Both the position numbers and the translations under genes were made by a program. A model generated the notes under the pieces. It did no database searches. It was not told the DNA's origin and saw only the letters and a list, made by a program, of their open reading frames with translations. From NCBI GenBank assembly GCA_023251755.1, contig JAHEYF010000034.1:1-44644 (forward strand): 44,644 nucleotides of DNA. Direction: 5' to 3'. This document shows positions 8,066 through 16,034 of the stretch, piece by piece; position 1 is the stretch's first letter; every line of letters begins with the position of its first letter. Source of the DNA: Bacteroidota bacterium. Lineage in GTDB: Bacteria > Bacteroidota > Bacteroidia > B-17B0 > Aurantibacillaceae.

Positions 8066-9367
8066 TTAATTATCAGATAGAATATTCCCCTCTCTCCAGG
8101 CACCAACGGCCATGTACCAGGGGTCTTTATACTGTAACGAGCGGTTGAGAAAAAAATCGTTATCGGTAAACTTATTGCTCACCTTGTCAAATTTAAACAA
8201 TACTGAGTTCGGGGTTCCTTCATTCCCGTATATCCAGGTTTCGGAAGCTGTTGTTTTATAGACTTTTTTTGGTGAGCCAAAAACAATGTAAATCATTCCC
8301 CTGTCTGTCTTCCAGCCTTCCTCTGCTGTCGAAAACAAGGTATTGGCATCTTCCACCCTTCCATAATATTTACGAATGAGTTCTCTTGCCCTGTCGCTGT
8401 TTCCCCCTGTTTCCAACCAATATTGTTCAATGGCTTTTTGTTTGTCTGCGGCCTCCATTAACTTCTTATATTCTTCCTTATTTAAGATGTACCTTGTGCA
8501 GGCAATCATTTGCTCATGTGTAACAACTTTTGGAAAATCATTGTCCGACACAAATACTGTGCAACCTGCTGCAGAAGAAGGCTCTGCTTTAAAGGTATAG
8601 ACACCCGTTTGTTTTAAAGAAACCGGATAGCCATTTTTTACCGGGTAAACCTCAAAAATGCTATCGGGCCTGTATTCCGGTGCAGAATAACTTAACTCAC
8701 TAAAGGGAGGGGGTGGTAATTTTAAATTGTACCTGTACCATTCAACAATTATTTTTTGACCGGCTCGCCTGTTGTGTTGTACGATCAAATTGGTTCCGGA
8801 ACGGAAATGAGAATTGACGGCCACCGCGCTATCAGCCTGTAGTAGTAAAAAATTTTGTGTACTAAATGTATTTTGTTTATCAATGGGCAACTGCACCAGG
8901 TTCTCCGTTTTTCTGTTTTCATCTTTTAACTGAAGCTCTATATAGGCCGCTAATCCTGCTTTGCAATTAAAAGAAACATAGCCCCCGATACTTCCCTGTT
9001 TCAATAACACCTGTTTATCGGTGATTGTAAATGAACCTGAATCAAGTATGATCCTGGAATCGGGATCGGGAATGATCTTGTACCTTAATTTTAATGAAGC
9101 AGTAAAGGCTTGTGATGAATCTGTTTTTTTATAGATCACATTTTTATTGTCAATCACATAATAAATCCGGCTTTGTAAATCATCGTAGTGGTAAATCAGG
9201 TAATCAACTTCCAATGCCTTGTTGTCTTTTTTATATTCCTGGTCGTGGCTTTTATCAACGTATTTTTTAGGAGTGCAGCCGTAAAAAACAATGAAGGCCA
9301 AGAGTATTCCACTTAGCTTCACAAAGGGTGTCCGGTTTGTAAAATGTGATTTTGTAGTTGAATACAT
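8066..9367 (-). CDS. GWxTD domain-containing lipoprotein
   Basis: 433 residues from ATG at 9365-9367; an upstream TTG at 9401 is in frame but would place 12 extra residues before the signal peptide. The N-terminus is a lipoprotein signal with FIVFYGC as an imperfect lipobox. The body is beta-rich and unassigned. The C-terminal third is the GWxTD domain (TIGR04514), common in Bacteroidota: EEGWKTDRGMIYIVFGSP, then ETWIYG. The domain's function is unknown. It lies 61 bases behind the OmpA-family gene (the TTG start would leave 25), on the same strand without a promoter between, so the pair is likely an operon acting at the outer membrane. Confidence 0.88.
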   Translation of the reverse strand: MYSTTKSHFTNRTPFVKLSGILLAFIVFYGCTPKKYVDKSHDQEYKKDNKALEVDYLIYHYDDLQSRIYYVIDNKNVIYKKTDSSQAFTASLKLRYKIIPDPDSRIILDSGSFTITDKQVLLKQGSIGGYVSFNCKAGLAAYIELQLKDENRKTENLVQLPIDKQNTFSTQNFLLLQADSAVAVNSHFRSGTNLIVQHNRRAGQKIIVEWYRYNLKLPPPPFSELSYSAPEYRPDSIFEVYPVKNGYPVSLKQTGVYTFKAEPSSAAGCTVFVSDNDFPKVVTHEQMIACTRYILNKEEYKKLMEAADKQKAIEQYWLETGGNSDRARELIRKYYGRVEDANTLFSTAEEGWKTDRGMIYIVFGSPKKVYKTTASETWIYGNEGTPNSVLFKFDKVSNKFTDNDFFLNRSLQYKDPWYMAVGAWREGNILSDN

Positions 9368-9428
9368 CGGGGCAGTTGATTTTTGCTGTACAAGCTTCAA
9401 CAAAAGTCCCTGTAATTTTCGACTTCAG

Positions 9429-10673
9429 CTAATATTCCAGTACATTTATTTCAACACGGCGGTTTTCCTGCTGTTCCGACAATGTTCCCGTTATTGGATA
9501 CAACATTTTAGAACAGCCGTATCCTATTGTTAATATCCTTGTACTTTCTATCCCATGTTCAGTTAAATAATCTTTTATTGCGTAGGCCCTTCTTTCGGAT
9601 AAATTCTGAGAATAGGCCTTTCCATTCCCGCATCCATTGGTATGGCCTTCGATCTGAATTCTTAAGCCCGGGTTTTTCTTCATAAGTTTGTACAGGGCTT
9701 CAATACTCGGAATGGAAGCATCAATGTACTTTTCTGAATCACCGAAAAAGTTGATGCTGGTGATTTTATATTTATTCCCTTTTTTAAGTTTGGGCAATAC
9801 CACTTTTATTTTTTGCAGCTCCGATTTTTTTGTTGCAGTACTGATGGTTTGCTGACCCAAAAACAAACTGTCTGCCGACATGGTCAAACTGTAGTTTTTA
9901 TTTTCAACCAGGTTTGTTTTTATGTTGTAAGCCCCGGTTTGTTCGTCTGAAAATGTTTTTAAAATTTCTTCGCCTTTGTTGTCCGAAAGCACTATTTCTG
10001 CTTTCACGGGTTGGCCTTCGTCATTGGTAATGGTACCGGACAGCTCCATTTCTTTTTCGAAATAAAAATCTATTTTATGCCCTTCTCCTCCGGGGTATAC
10101 ATTGTCTAATACCAAATAATAAATTTCCCCTTTTTTCACCTCCATGCTTTTGCAATAAGCCTCCCCTACTCCTTGTTTTATGCATTCCTTACCGGCACTT
10201 AACCTCAGTCCCGTATGCCCTTTTATATCTTCTTCGTCGCGGGAAATATTTGCCCTTACAGGCATTAAATGGTGCTTGTGCAAACTATCGCAAAACAGGG
10301 AATCGCTGTAGGCCCTGAATAACATAAAATCATAATCATCGTCCGGCTTTTCGGGCATAATGTCGAAGGAGAGCTTGCCGTTTGCCCCCATCAGCAATTT
10401 ATACCAAGCTGTATTGTGTTCTTTTTCGAAAGAGAAGTTTGAATTTCTTTTTCCGGAGTGTATTTCCTGTTTTTCTCCAAAACCTTTGGGAGCCACTGTT
10501 TCTCCATATAAAAAGGCTTTTGTAATGGTTAATTGCTGTGCTGATTTACAGTCGCAAAAAACAGGAAGGTTCTTTTTTACAGGGGTTTTTGATGCAGTAC
10601 TTGTTTGTTGTGCGTGAACAGAAAACTTAAACGACAACAACATCCCTAAAATACAAAGTGTTTTTTTCAGCAT
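9429..10673 (-). CDS. OmpA-family protein with PPC-like and carboxypeptidase-regulatory-like domains
   Basis: 414 residues from ATG at 10671-10673. Signal peptide to about residue 22 (SFKFSVHAQQ). Next comes a region of about 170 residues with the look of a pre-peptidase C-terminal (PPC) beta-sandwich (LMGANGKLSFDIMPEKPDDDYDFMLFRA). It contains six cysteines that may pair in the periplasm. A carboxypeptidase-regulatory-like domain follows (LSGTITNDEGQPVKAEIVLSD). The C-terminal OmpA domain has the peptidoglycan-binding signature IEGHTNGCGNGKAYSQNLSERRA and the end RRVEINVLEY. It probably anchors an envelope complex to peptidoglycan. First gene of an apparent operon with the GWxTD lipoprotein. 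Confidence 0.88.
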   Translation of the reverse strand: MLKKTLCILGMLLSFKFSVHAQQTSTASKTPVKKNLPVFCDCKSAQQLTITKAFLYGETVAPKGFGEKQEIHSGKRNSNFSFEKEHNTAWYKLLMGANGKLSFDIMPEKPDDDYDFMLFRAYSDSLFCDSLHKHHLMPVRANISRDEEDIKGHTGLRLSAGKECIKQGVGEAYCKSMEVKKGEIYYLVLDNVYPGGEGHKIDFYFEKEMELSGTITNDEGQPVKAEIVLSDNKGEEILKTFSDEQTGAYNIKTNLVENKNYSLTMSADSLFLGQQTISTATKKSELQKIKVVLPKLKKGNKYKITSINFFGDSEKYIDASIPSIEALYKLMKKNPGLRIQIEGHTNGCGNGKAYSQNLSERRAYAIKDYLTEHGIESTRILTIGYGCSKMLYPITGTLSEQQENRRVEINVLEY

Positions 10674-10734
10674 ATACTTTATATAACGAAAAGACAAGAT
10701 TAAGTCACAGTGTATTAAGGAATTTACATTATCA

Positions 10735-10793
10735 AATCAGCTAATCACCAACACCTATCAGGTTTTTATTTACCTATCTCCAATCAGCTAATC
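10735..10793. repeat. Dispersed AATCAGCTAATC element, copy 1
   Basis: A core (ACCTATCAGGTTTTTATTTACC) is flanked on each side by AATCAGCTAATC words. Read on the minus strand it aligns over about 60 bases with 40371-40431, at roughly four of five positions. The word continues to 10798 and supplies the TAG stop of obg (GATTAGCTGATTAGC on the minus strand). It contains ACCT-ATC-AGGT followed by T5, a small terminator-like hairpin on the plus strand. Confidence 0.75.
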
Positions 10794-10795
10794 AG

Positions 10796-11803
10796 CTAAT
10801 CATTCATCTGTTTCCATAATACATCCTTCAGCTCTTTTACGCCTTTACCTGTTTGGGAAGAAAAGAACAGATAAGGTATTTTATTTTTTCCTTTGATGCG
10901 TTTATTTATTTCTTTAGACAATTCGAGTTCCAGTTCATCATCAACCAAATCGGCTTTCGAAATGCCCAGCACCCTTTTTTTATCAAGCAGTTCAGGGTTG
11001 TATTGTTTTAATTCATTCAGCAACACTTTGTATTCATCCACTATATCATCGGCATCAGCGCTCACCAGAAACAACAGGGTGGAGTTGCGCTCAATGTGTC
11101 TTAAAAATCTTAAACCCAATCCTTTCCCTTCGTGTGCCCCTTCAATAATCCCAGGAATATCAGCCATTACAAAGGACTTGTAATCGCGGTATTGAACAAT
11201 GCCCAGATTAGGTACCAGGGTGGTAAAAGGGTAATTGGCTATTTCGGGTTTGGCTGCTGATACAACAGATAATAAAGTTGATTTGCCTGCATTGGGGAAC
11301 CCAACGAGGCCCACATCGGCCAGTACTTTTAATTCCAGTACTTTCCATTCATCCCTTCCGGGTTCTCCGGGCTGTGCAAAACGCGGGGTCTGCAGAGTAG
11401 AGGTTTTAAAATGCTGATTTCCCATTCCTCCTCTTCCACCCGGAACAAGAATGTATTCCTGTCCTTCTTCTGTTATTTCACAATGCACCTCACCGGTTTC
11501 AAAATCCTTTGCAACCGTACCCAAAGGAACATCGAGGTATTCATCCTGTCCCTGTTTGCCCGAACAATTGCCACTGGAACCGTTTCCGCCGGCTTCTGCA
11601 ATAACGTGTTTACGGAACTTCAGGTGCAGGAGCGTCCACATTTGTTTGTTACCACGAATAATCACATGGCCACCGCGTGCTCCATCACCTCCATCAGGCC
11701 CACCCATACGGGTATTTTTATCCCGGTGCAGGTGAATTGATCCGGCCCCTCCTTTTCCACTGCGGCAACATATTTTTACGTAATCAACAAAATTCGAGTC
11801 CAT
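10796..11803 (-). CDS. obg: Obg/CgtA GTPase
   Basis: 335 residues from ATG at 11801-11803. Essential GTPase linked to 50S ribosome assembly and the stringent response. The glycine-rich Obg fold is at residues 1-158 ([40 protein letters not shown]). The G domain follows with G1 [10 protein letters not shown]2 in [11 protein letters not shown]3 [17 protein letters not shown]4 SKAD and G5 SSQTGKG. It lacks the long C-terminal extension seen in some Obg proteins. It lies downstream of adk on the same strand, in the order hpt-adk-obg that I recall as common in Bacteroidota. Its stop codon is part of the GATTAGCT repeat word. A TACTTTTT box 20 bases before the ATG is a possible promoter, overlapping the hairpin at 11820-11865. 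Confidence 0.97.
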   Translation of the reverse strand: MDSNFVDYVKICCRSGKGGAGSIHLHRDKNTRMGGPDGGDGARGGHVIIRGNKQMWTLLHLKFRKHVIAEAGGNGSSGNCSGKQGQDEYLDVPLGTVAKDFETGEVHCEITEEGQEYILVPGGRGGMGNQHFKTSTLQTPRFAQPGEPGRDEWKVLELKVLADVGLVGFPNAGKSTLLSVVSAAKPEIANYPFTTLVPNLGIVQYRDYKSFVMADIPGIIEGAHEGKGLGLRFLRHIERNSTLLFLVSADADDIVDEYKVLLNELKQYNPELLDKKRVLGISKADLVDDELELELSKEINKRIKGKNKIPYLFFSSQTGKGVKELKDVLWKQMND

Positions 11804-11819
11804 GTTATGTATATTAAAC

Positions 11820-11865
11820 AAAAAGTACAAAGCTTAAGTGCGTACACTTATACTTTGTACTTTTT
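11820..11865. terminator. Near-perfect bidirectional hairpin between adk and obg
   Basis: AAAAAGTACAAAG (11820-11832) pairs perfectly with CTTTGTACTTTTT (11853-11865). Inside, TAAGTG pairs with CACTTA around a 4-base loop, so 19 base pairs form with only small internal loops. The T5 tail works in either direction. It lies 16 bases behind the adk stop and 16 bases before the obg start, so it may end adk transcripts or attenuate entry into obg. Confidence 0.8.
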
Positions 11866-11881
11866 ATAAATTCAGTTTAAC

Positions 11882-13084
11882 TTATTTCTTTTTTTTCTTC
11901 GCCACTTTTTTAATGGCTTTTTTGGCAACAACTTTCTTAACTGTCTTCTTTACCTGTTTTTTGGGTGCTACTTTTTTAAGTGCTTTTTTAGGAGCAACTT
12001 TCTTAATCACTTTTTTCACCGTTTTTTTAACGGCAACTTTCTTTATAGTTTTTTTAACAGGCACCTTTTTCACAACTTTTTTCGGAGCTGCCTTTTTCAC
12101 TGCTTTCTTCGCTACCACTTTTTTAACCGCTTTTTTCGGGCTTGCCTTTTTTACTATTTTCTTCGCTATGACTTTTTTAGGCGCTACCTTTTTCACCACT
12201 TTTTTAACTGCTTGTTTTTTCACCACTTTTTTAGCAACAGCTTTCTTCGCTGGTTTTGCAGGGGCTGCTTTGCTTTTTTTAGTCGGTGATTTTTTTGCCG
12301 GAGCTGCTTTTTTTACCGGTTTTTTAGCAGGTGCTTTGGCACTTGTTTTTTTAATTACCGGAACAGGTTTAGCAATAACAACTTTTTCCTTTTTGGGTTC
12401 TTCTTTCGCAATTACTTTTTCAACATTCAGTTTTTTTGCCAAAGGTTCGTCTTCAAAACTAATATCGGCAACTGTTACTGTACCATCATTTACCGGCTTT
12501 TCACGGTCTTTGGTTTTGTTTTCGATGGTGGCGCACAACAATTCAAATATTTGTTCAATACTTCCTATTCCGTATACCGAATGGAATTTCCCCTGACGGG
12601 AATAAAATTGTTTTAAGGGCGCTGTTTTAGTATTGTATTCGTTGATACGATTTTTAATAATGTCTTCGTTCTGATCGTCGGCACGTCCCGATTCCTTACC
12701 ACGCAACAATAAACGGTTGGTCAACTCCTCATTACCTACTTCCAGGGCAAGCATCATGGTAATGGCCGTGTGTTTTTTCTCCAATAAATCGGACAGGGCT
12801 TCTGCCTGGGCTGTAGTACGGGGGAAACCATCAAAAATAAAACCTTTGGTTTGTGGATTGGCATCTAATTTCGCCTCTATCATTCCAATCACAATTGCAT
12901 CGCTAACAAGGTCGCCCCTGTCCATAATTGCTTTTGCCTGCAAGCCTAAGTTGGTACCATGGGCTATTTCTGAGCGGAGCAAATCGCCAGTTGACAAATG
13001 AATTAATCCGTATTTTTCGATTAACTTTTGTGCCTGGGTTCCTTTTCCTGCGCCCGGAGGCCCAAATAAAACAATGTTCAGCAT
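11882..13084 (-). CDS. adk: Adenylate kinase with a lysine-rich histone-H1-like C-terminal tail
   Basis: Residues 1-190 are a complete short-LID adenylate kinase (ATP + AMP to 2 ADP). The P-loop is GPPGAGKGT (8-16), the AMP-binding segments are STGDLLRSE (31-39) and FDGFPRT (84-90), and the LID is RGKESGRADDQ without zinc ligands. A mixed linker (191-245) follows, then about 155 residues of alternating KK, AV, VV and APKK units ending in five lysines. Lysine makes up 56 of the last 120 residues, and no Asp or Glu occurs after residue 233. The tail resembles eukaryotic H1 and bacterial Hc1/AlgP-type tails that bind nucleic acid. The fusion doubles the normal length (about 190). The frame is intact through the repetitive stretch with many AAA codons, arguing that it is selected. 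Flanked by word repeats. I am sure of the kinase; the tail's role is open. Confidence 0.95.
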   Translation of the reverse strand: MLNIVLFGPPGAGKGTQAQKLIEKYGLIHLSTGDLLRSEIAHGTNLGLQAKAIMDRGDLVSDAIVIGMIEAKLDANPQTKGFIFDGFPRTTAQAEALSDLLEKKHTAITMMLALEVGNEELTNRLLLRGKESGRADDQNEDIIKNRINEYNTKTAPLKQFYSRQGKFHSVYGIGSIEQIFELLCATIENKTKDREKPVNDGTVTVADISFEDEPLAKKLNVEKVIAKEEPKKEKVVIAKPVPVIKKTSAKAPAKKPVKKAAPAKKSPTKKSKAAPAKPAKKAVAKKVVKKQAVKKVVKKVAPKKVIAKKIVKKASPKKAVKKVVAKKAVKKAAPKKVVKKVPVKKTIKKVAVKKTVKKVIKKVAPKKALKKVAPKKQVKKTVKKVVAKKAIKKVAKKKKK

Positions 13085-13340
13085 GGTATTTAGTTTAAGT
13101 TAAAAGTATAAAGTCAAAAGTTAAAAGCCAAAAAATGATTTCGTTTATGTAAAACCCCTTATGGCTTATTTTTTATTGCTTATGGCTTTTTTGTTCAGTC
13201 AAAAATTTAGAAGCCAAAAGTAATAAGCCAAAAGCCAAAAAACGATTTCGTTTATGTAAAACCCCTTATGGCTTATTTTTTATTGCTGATGGCTTTTTTT
13301 GTTAAGTCAAAAGTAACAAGTAACAAGTATTAAGTATCAG
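13085..13340. repeat. Word repeat, AAAAGCCAAAAG family, between hpt stop and adk start
   Basis: The 269-base gap consists of AAGTTAAAAG, AAGTCAAAAG and AAAAGCCAAAAG words and their complements. It contains a 79-base tandem duplication (described separately) and ends in a run of AAGTAACAAGTAACAAGTATT words. A second locus of the family is at 15262-15300. Confidence 0.8.
13126..13312. repeat. Tandem duplication of a 79-base repeat unit
   Basis: Copy A at 13126-13204 and copy B at 13233-13312 differ at only about four positions (three substitutions and one T in a homopolymer). Each copy contains AGCCAAAAAA and two inverted ATGGCTTATT-type segments that can fold. They are separated by a 28-base AAGCCAAAAG spacer. 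The near-identity suggests a recent duplication inside the word repeat upstream of adk. Confidence 0.85.
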
Positions 13341-13353
13341 GTATTCAGCAAAA

Positions 13354-13890
13354 CTATTCTGCAATAACATATACTTCTTTCAGGTTCCGCCCCAATCCAT
13401 CATAATCGAGGCCATAACCCACTACAAAATCATTTGGTATTTCTATTCCTACATAATCAACAGGAATATTTTTTTTGTACGAACCGGGTTTTAACAGGAA
13501 TGAAGCCACCTTTATATCCTTCGCCCCCTTCTTCTGCAACAGCCCGTATAGTTTTTCCAATGTTACACCGCTGTCTACGATATCTTCAATTATTATGACC
13601 TGCCTGTCTTTTACTTCTTCCGTCAGGCCTATCAGCTCGCTTACTGCGCCTGTGCTTTTTGTACCGGCGTATGAGGCCACTTTTATAAAACATACTTCCG
13701 ATAATACATTTACTTCTTTCAATAAATCAGCAGCAAACATAAATGCGCCGTTCAGTACCACCAAAAATAATGGAAATTTTGTTTCCATATCCACATTTAT
13801 GTGATTGGCGACCACACGAACAGCCTCTTCAATTTTACCGGCCTTTATATAAGGTTTAAATGTTTTATCTTTCAGCTTTATCAGCTCCAT
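13354..13890 (-). CDS. hpt: Hypoxanthine phosphoribosyltransferase
   Basis: 178 residues, typical length. Purine salvage: hypoxanthine (or guanine) plus PRPP gives IMP (or GMP). The PRPP-binding motif is VIIIEDIVDSGVTL (98-111), preceded by the flexible loop SYAGTKSTG (73-81). VLNGAFMFAADL (45-56) is the N-terminal signature of type I PRTases, and the C-terminal FVVGYGLDYDGLGRNL fits the purine-binding hood. Divergent from purK across a 108-base promoter region, with a good promoter of its own (13913-13943). It is the promoter-proximal gene of the hpt-adk-obg run. Confidence 0.97.
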   Translation of the reverse strand: MELIKLKDKTFKPYIKAGKIEEAVRVVANHINVDMETKFPLFLVVLNGAFMFAADLLKEVNVLSEVCFIKVASYAGTKSTGAVSELIGLTEEVKDRQVIIIEDIVDSGVTLEKLYGLLQKKGAKDIKVASFLLKPGSYKKNIPVDYVGIEIPNDFVVGYGLDYDGLGRNLKEVYVIAE

Positions 13891-13912
13891 ACAAGCTTTT
13901 TAGCAGGGCGAA

Positions 13913-13943
13913 CAAATGTAAGTATTTACTGGTCAATTGCCAA
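13913..13943 (-). promoter_or_regulatory. Promoter of hpt
   Basis: On the minus strand TTG (13941-13943), 20 bases, then TACATTTG (13913-13920), matching the Bacteroidota -33/-7 pattern. The leader to the ATG is about 20 bases. Confidence 0.7.
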
Positions 13944-13965
13944 GAAAATTATCGCATCGTCCATC

Positions 13966-13995
13966 TTTGGCAGCCGGGAAATTTCGGTAAATTTG
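13966..13995 (+). promoter_or_regulatory. Promoter of purK
   Basis: TTTG (13966-13969), 18 bases, then TAAATTTG (13988-13995). Only three bases separate the box from the ATG at 13999, so the message should be leaderless. It is divergent from the hpt promoter, and the two -33 regions are about 25 bases apart, so they could share control. Confidence 0.7.
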
Positions 13996-13998
13996 CAC

Positions 13999-15141
13999 AT
14001 GGAATCATTTCAACCTTCGGGCTTACGCATTGGTATTTTAGGTGGTGGTCAATTAGGCCGTATGTTCATTCAAAGTGCTATCAATTACAACCTTCACATC
14101 AGCATACTCGACCCCGACGCAAATGCCCCCTGCAAGGACATTGCCAATCATTTTACAAAAGGGAAACTAACGGATTTTGATACGGTGTACAAATTCGGAC
14201 AAAACTGCGATGTAATTACCATTGAGATTGAACACGTAAACACAGAGGCCCTTAAAAAGCTCGAAAAAGAAGGAAAAAAAGTGTATCCCCAGCCCCATAT
14301 TATTGAACTAATTCAGGACAAAGGAGCCCAAAAGATGTTTTACCAACGCAACAACATACCCAGCCCTGATTTTTTTCTGGTGGAGGAAAAGGAACAAATA
14401 AGCAAATACAACAATTATTTCCCCTTTTTTCAAAAGCTTCGCAAAGGCGGCTACGATGGGAAAGGTGTGACTAAATTAAGTGTACCTGAGGTGCTGGACC
14501 ATGCCTTTGACGCCCCAAGCGTATTGGAAATGCTGGTGGATTTTGAAAAGGAAATATCCGTAATTGTAGCGCGCAATGCAAAAGGGGAAATGAAATCTTT
14601 TCCGGTGGTGGAATGTGAATTTAACCCGGAAGCCAATTTGGTAGAATTTTTATTTTCGCCGGCTACTATTAAAAAAAGTACGGAAAAAGAAGCTTACCGT
14701 ATTGCGGAAGAAGTAGCAGATAAATTAGGTATTGTGGGGCTTCTGGCGGTGGAATTGTTTTTAACCCGCGATGGGAAAATATTGGTGAACGAAGTGGCCC
14801 CCCGTCCGCACAACAGCGGACATCAAACCATTGAAGGCAACAAAACATCTCAATTTGAACAACACATCAGGGCCATTTTAAATTTACCCCTGGGTGATAC
14901 TTCTATTGTGATACCCAGCGTAATGGTAAATTTATTGGGCGAAAAAGCTCACGAAGGCCCGGCCCGTTACGAAGGATTAAATGACGTATTAAAAATAAGT
15001 GGTGTAAATGTTCATTTATATGGTAAACTTACCACCAAACCCTATCGTAAAATGGGGCATGTGACCATTGTTGACGAAGACATGAACACAGCAAAGAAAA
15101 AAGCTGTTCAGGTAAAGAACACCTTAAAAGTGGTAAGCTAA
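13999..15141 (+). CDS. purK: 5-(carboxyamino)imidazole ribonucleotide synthase
   Basis: 380 residues. De novo purine synthesis: AIR + bicarbonate + ATP gives N5-CAIR. ATP-grasp fold with the N-terminal signature RIGILGGGQLGRMF (residues 10-23), the lysine-bearing LRKGGYDGKGV loop, and the C-terminal metal-binding NEVAPRPHNSGH. The ATG is placed directly behind a strong promoter; the open frame extends further upstream (to a GTG at 13801) but that part overlaps hpt and would precede the transcription start. purE, whose enzyme takes the product, follows after 172 bases. The gene is divergent from hpt, so salvage and de novo purine genes share a control region. Confidence 0.96.
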   Translation: MESFQPSGLRIGILGGGQLGRMFIQSAINYNLHISILDPDANAPCKDIANHFTKGKLTDFDTVYKFGQNCDVITIEIEHVNTEALKKLEKEGKKVYPQPHIIELIQDKGAQKMFYQRNNIPSPDFFLVEEKEQISKYNNYFPFFQKLRKGGYDGKGVTKLSVPEVLDHAFDAPSVLEMLVDFEKEISVIVARNAKGEMKSFPVVECEFNPEANLVEFLFSPATIKKSTEKEAYRIAEEVADKLGIVGLLAVELFLTRDGKILVNEVAPRPHNSGHQTIEGNKTSQFEQHIRAILNLPLGDTSIVIPSVMVNLLGEKAHEGPARYEGLNDVLKISGVNVHLYGKLTTKPYRKMGHVTIVDEDMNTAKKKAVQVKNTLKVVS

Positions 15142-15186
15142 ATAGTATATTTGATGCTCCTAAATTTTACCGGTTTCGTTCTTTTA

Positions 15187-15300
15187 ACTTATTTCTCGCA
15201 GAGAAGCGCTAATTAAAACGCAGAGTCCCGCAGAGGATGTAGTCGTAACCGTGATGGTTCTTTTGGCTCTTGGCTTTTAACTTTTGACTTATAAATTTTA
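15187..15300. repeat. Word repeats (CGCAGAG and TTAACTTTTGACTT types) between purK and purE
   Basis: CGCAGAG-type words (TCGCAGAGAAGCG, ACGCAGAGTCCCGCAGAGG) lie at 15187-15236. They are followed at 15262-15300 by GGCTTTTAACTTTTGACTTATAAATTTTAACTT, the complement of the word family upstream of adk. The second block contains TAACTTTT, close to a -7 box, so it may also serve as the purE promoter. Confidence 0.6.
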
Positions 15301-15313
15301 ACTTATATAAACT

Positions 15314-15808
15314 ATGCAGGCACAAGTTGGTATTATCATGGGCAGCGCATCCGACCTCAACATTATGAAAGAGGCTGCCGATGTATTAAAAAAATTCGGA
15401 GTTCCATACGAAATAAGTATTGTTTCGGCACACCGTACCCCCGAACGGATGTTTGAATATGCCAAAGGCGCTGTTAATAAAGGCCTGAAAGTAATTATTG
15501 CCGGAGCAGGCGGTGCCGCTCATTTACCGGGCATGGTGGCTTCACTAACCCCTCTGCCGGTAATCGGGGTTCCTGTTAAAAGCAGCAACAGCATTGATGG
15601 CTGGGACTCGCTGTTATCGATTGTACAAATGCCCAATGGTGTACCCGTTGCTACTGTTGCCTTGAATGCTGCACAAAATGCAGGTATTTTAGCTGCACAA
15701 ATCATAGCCACACACGATAAATCCCTGCTTGAAAAAATTCAACAGTTTAAAGAAGAATTAAAGGAAAAGGTGATGAAAAGCCTGGGGGACTTACCTAAAA
15801 CAGCATAG
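15314..15808 (+). CDS. purE: N5-carboxyaminoimidazole ribonucleotide mutase (class I PurE)
   Basis: 164 residues, typical class I length. Converts N5-CAIR made by PurK into CAIR. Signature elements: [16 protein letters not shown] (residues 6-21), SAHRTPERM with the catalytic histidine, [14 protein letters not shown], and [10 protein letters not shown] followed by [17 protein letters not shown]. Same direction as purK and presumably co-regulated, though the gap carries word repeats. The gene ends at a word-repeat hairpin that begins right after its TAG. Confidence 0.97.
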   Translation: MQAQVGIIMGSASDLNIMKEAADVLKKFGVPYEISIVSAHRTPERMFEYAKGAVNKGLKVIIAGAGGAAHLPGMVASLTPLPVIGVPVKSSNSIDGWDSLLSIVQMPNGVPVATVALNAAQNAGILAAQIIATHDKSLLEKIQQFKEELKEKVMKSLGDLPKTA

Positions 15809-15885
15809 TTCACAAGTTCATTCGTTTATACGTTCTGGTTGAACGAATAAACGAGTGAACTTGTAAACAAACGAACGATACTAAA
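15809..15885. repeat. Long stop-anchored hairpin, ACGAATAAACG family
   Basis: The left arm starts immediately after the purE stop (15809-15835) and pairs with 15841-15866 over about 26 bases with three or four mismatches. The loop is five bases (TGGTT). A further AAACAAACGAACG word follows. This is the clearest intact hairpin of its family and probably ends purE transcripts without a T-tract. Confidence 0.85.
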
Positions 15886-15965
15886 AATTCCGGTCTATAG
15901 CGTAAAGTCTAACCTCTTTAATGCTATAGCCGGAATTTGTAACAATTGTTAATCTGCCTCCTCAA

Positions 15966-16020
15966 CCAAAAGAGGCTGTCTGAAAACAAACGAAATTGTG
16001 CTTGTGTTGCAGACAGCTTC
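15966..16020 (-). terminator. Terminator behind the large T9SS gene
   Basis: On the minus strand GAAGCTGTCTG (16010-16020) pairs with CAGACAGCCTC (15972-15982) across a 27-base loop, followed by TTTT. It begins 15 bases behind the stop of the T9SS gene. Confidence 0.65.
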
Positions 16021-16034
16021 TGAATTTCTGATTC

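Noticed and set aside
11838..12596. A long open frame on the plus strand opposite adk with many Phe, Leu and Thr, resembling a membrane protein.
   Set aside because: It is the mirror of the lysine tail: AAA/AAG codons read backwards give Phe/Leu. No promoter or sensible N-terminus.
13801..13998. Upstream extension of purK.
   Set aside because: The region overlaps hpt and precedes the purK promoter; the conserved protein begins just after ATG 13999.
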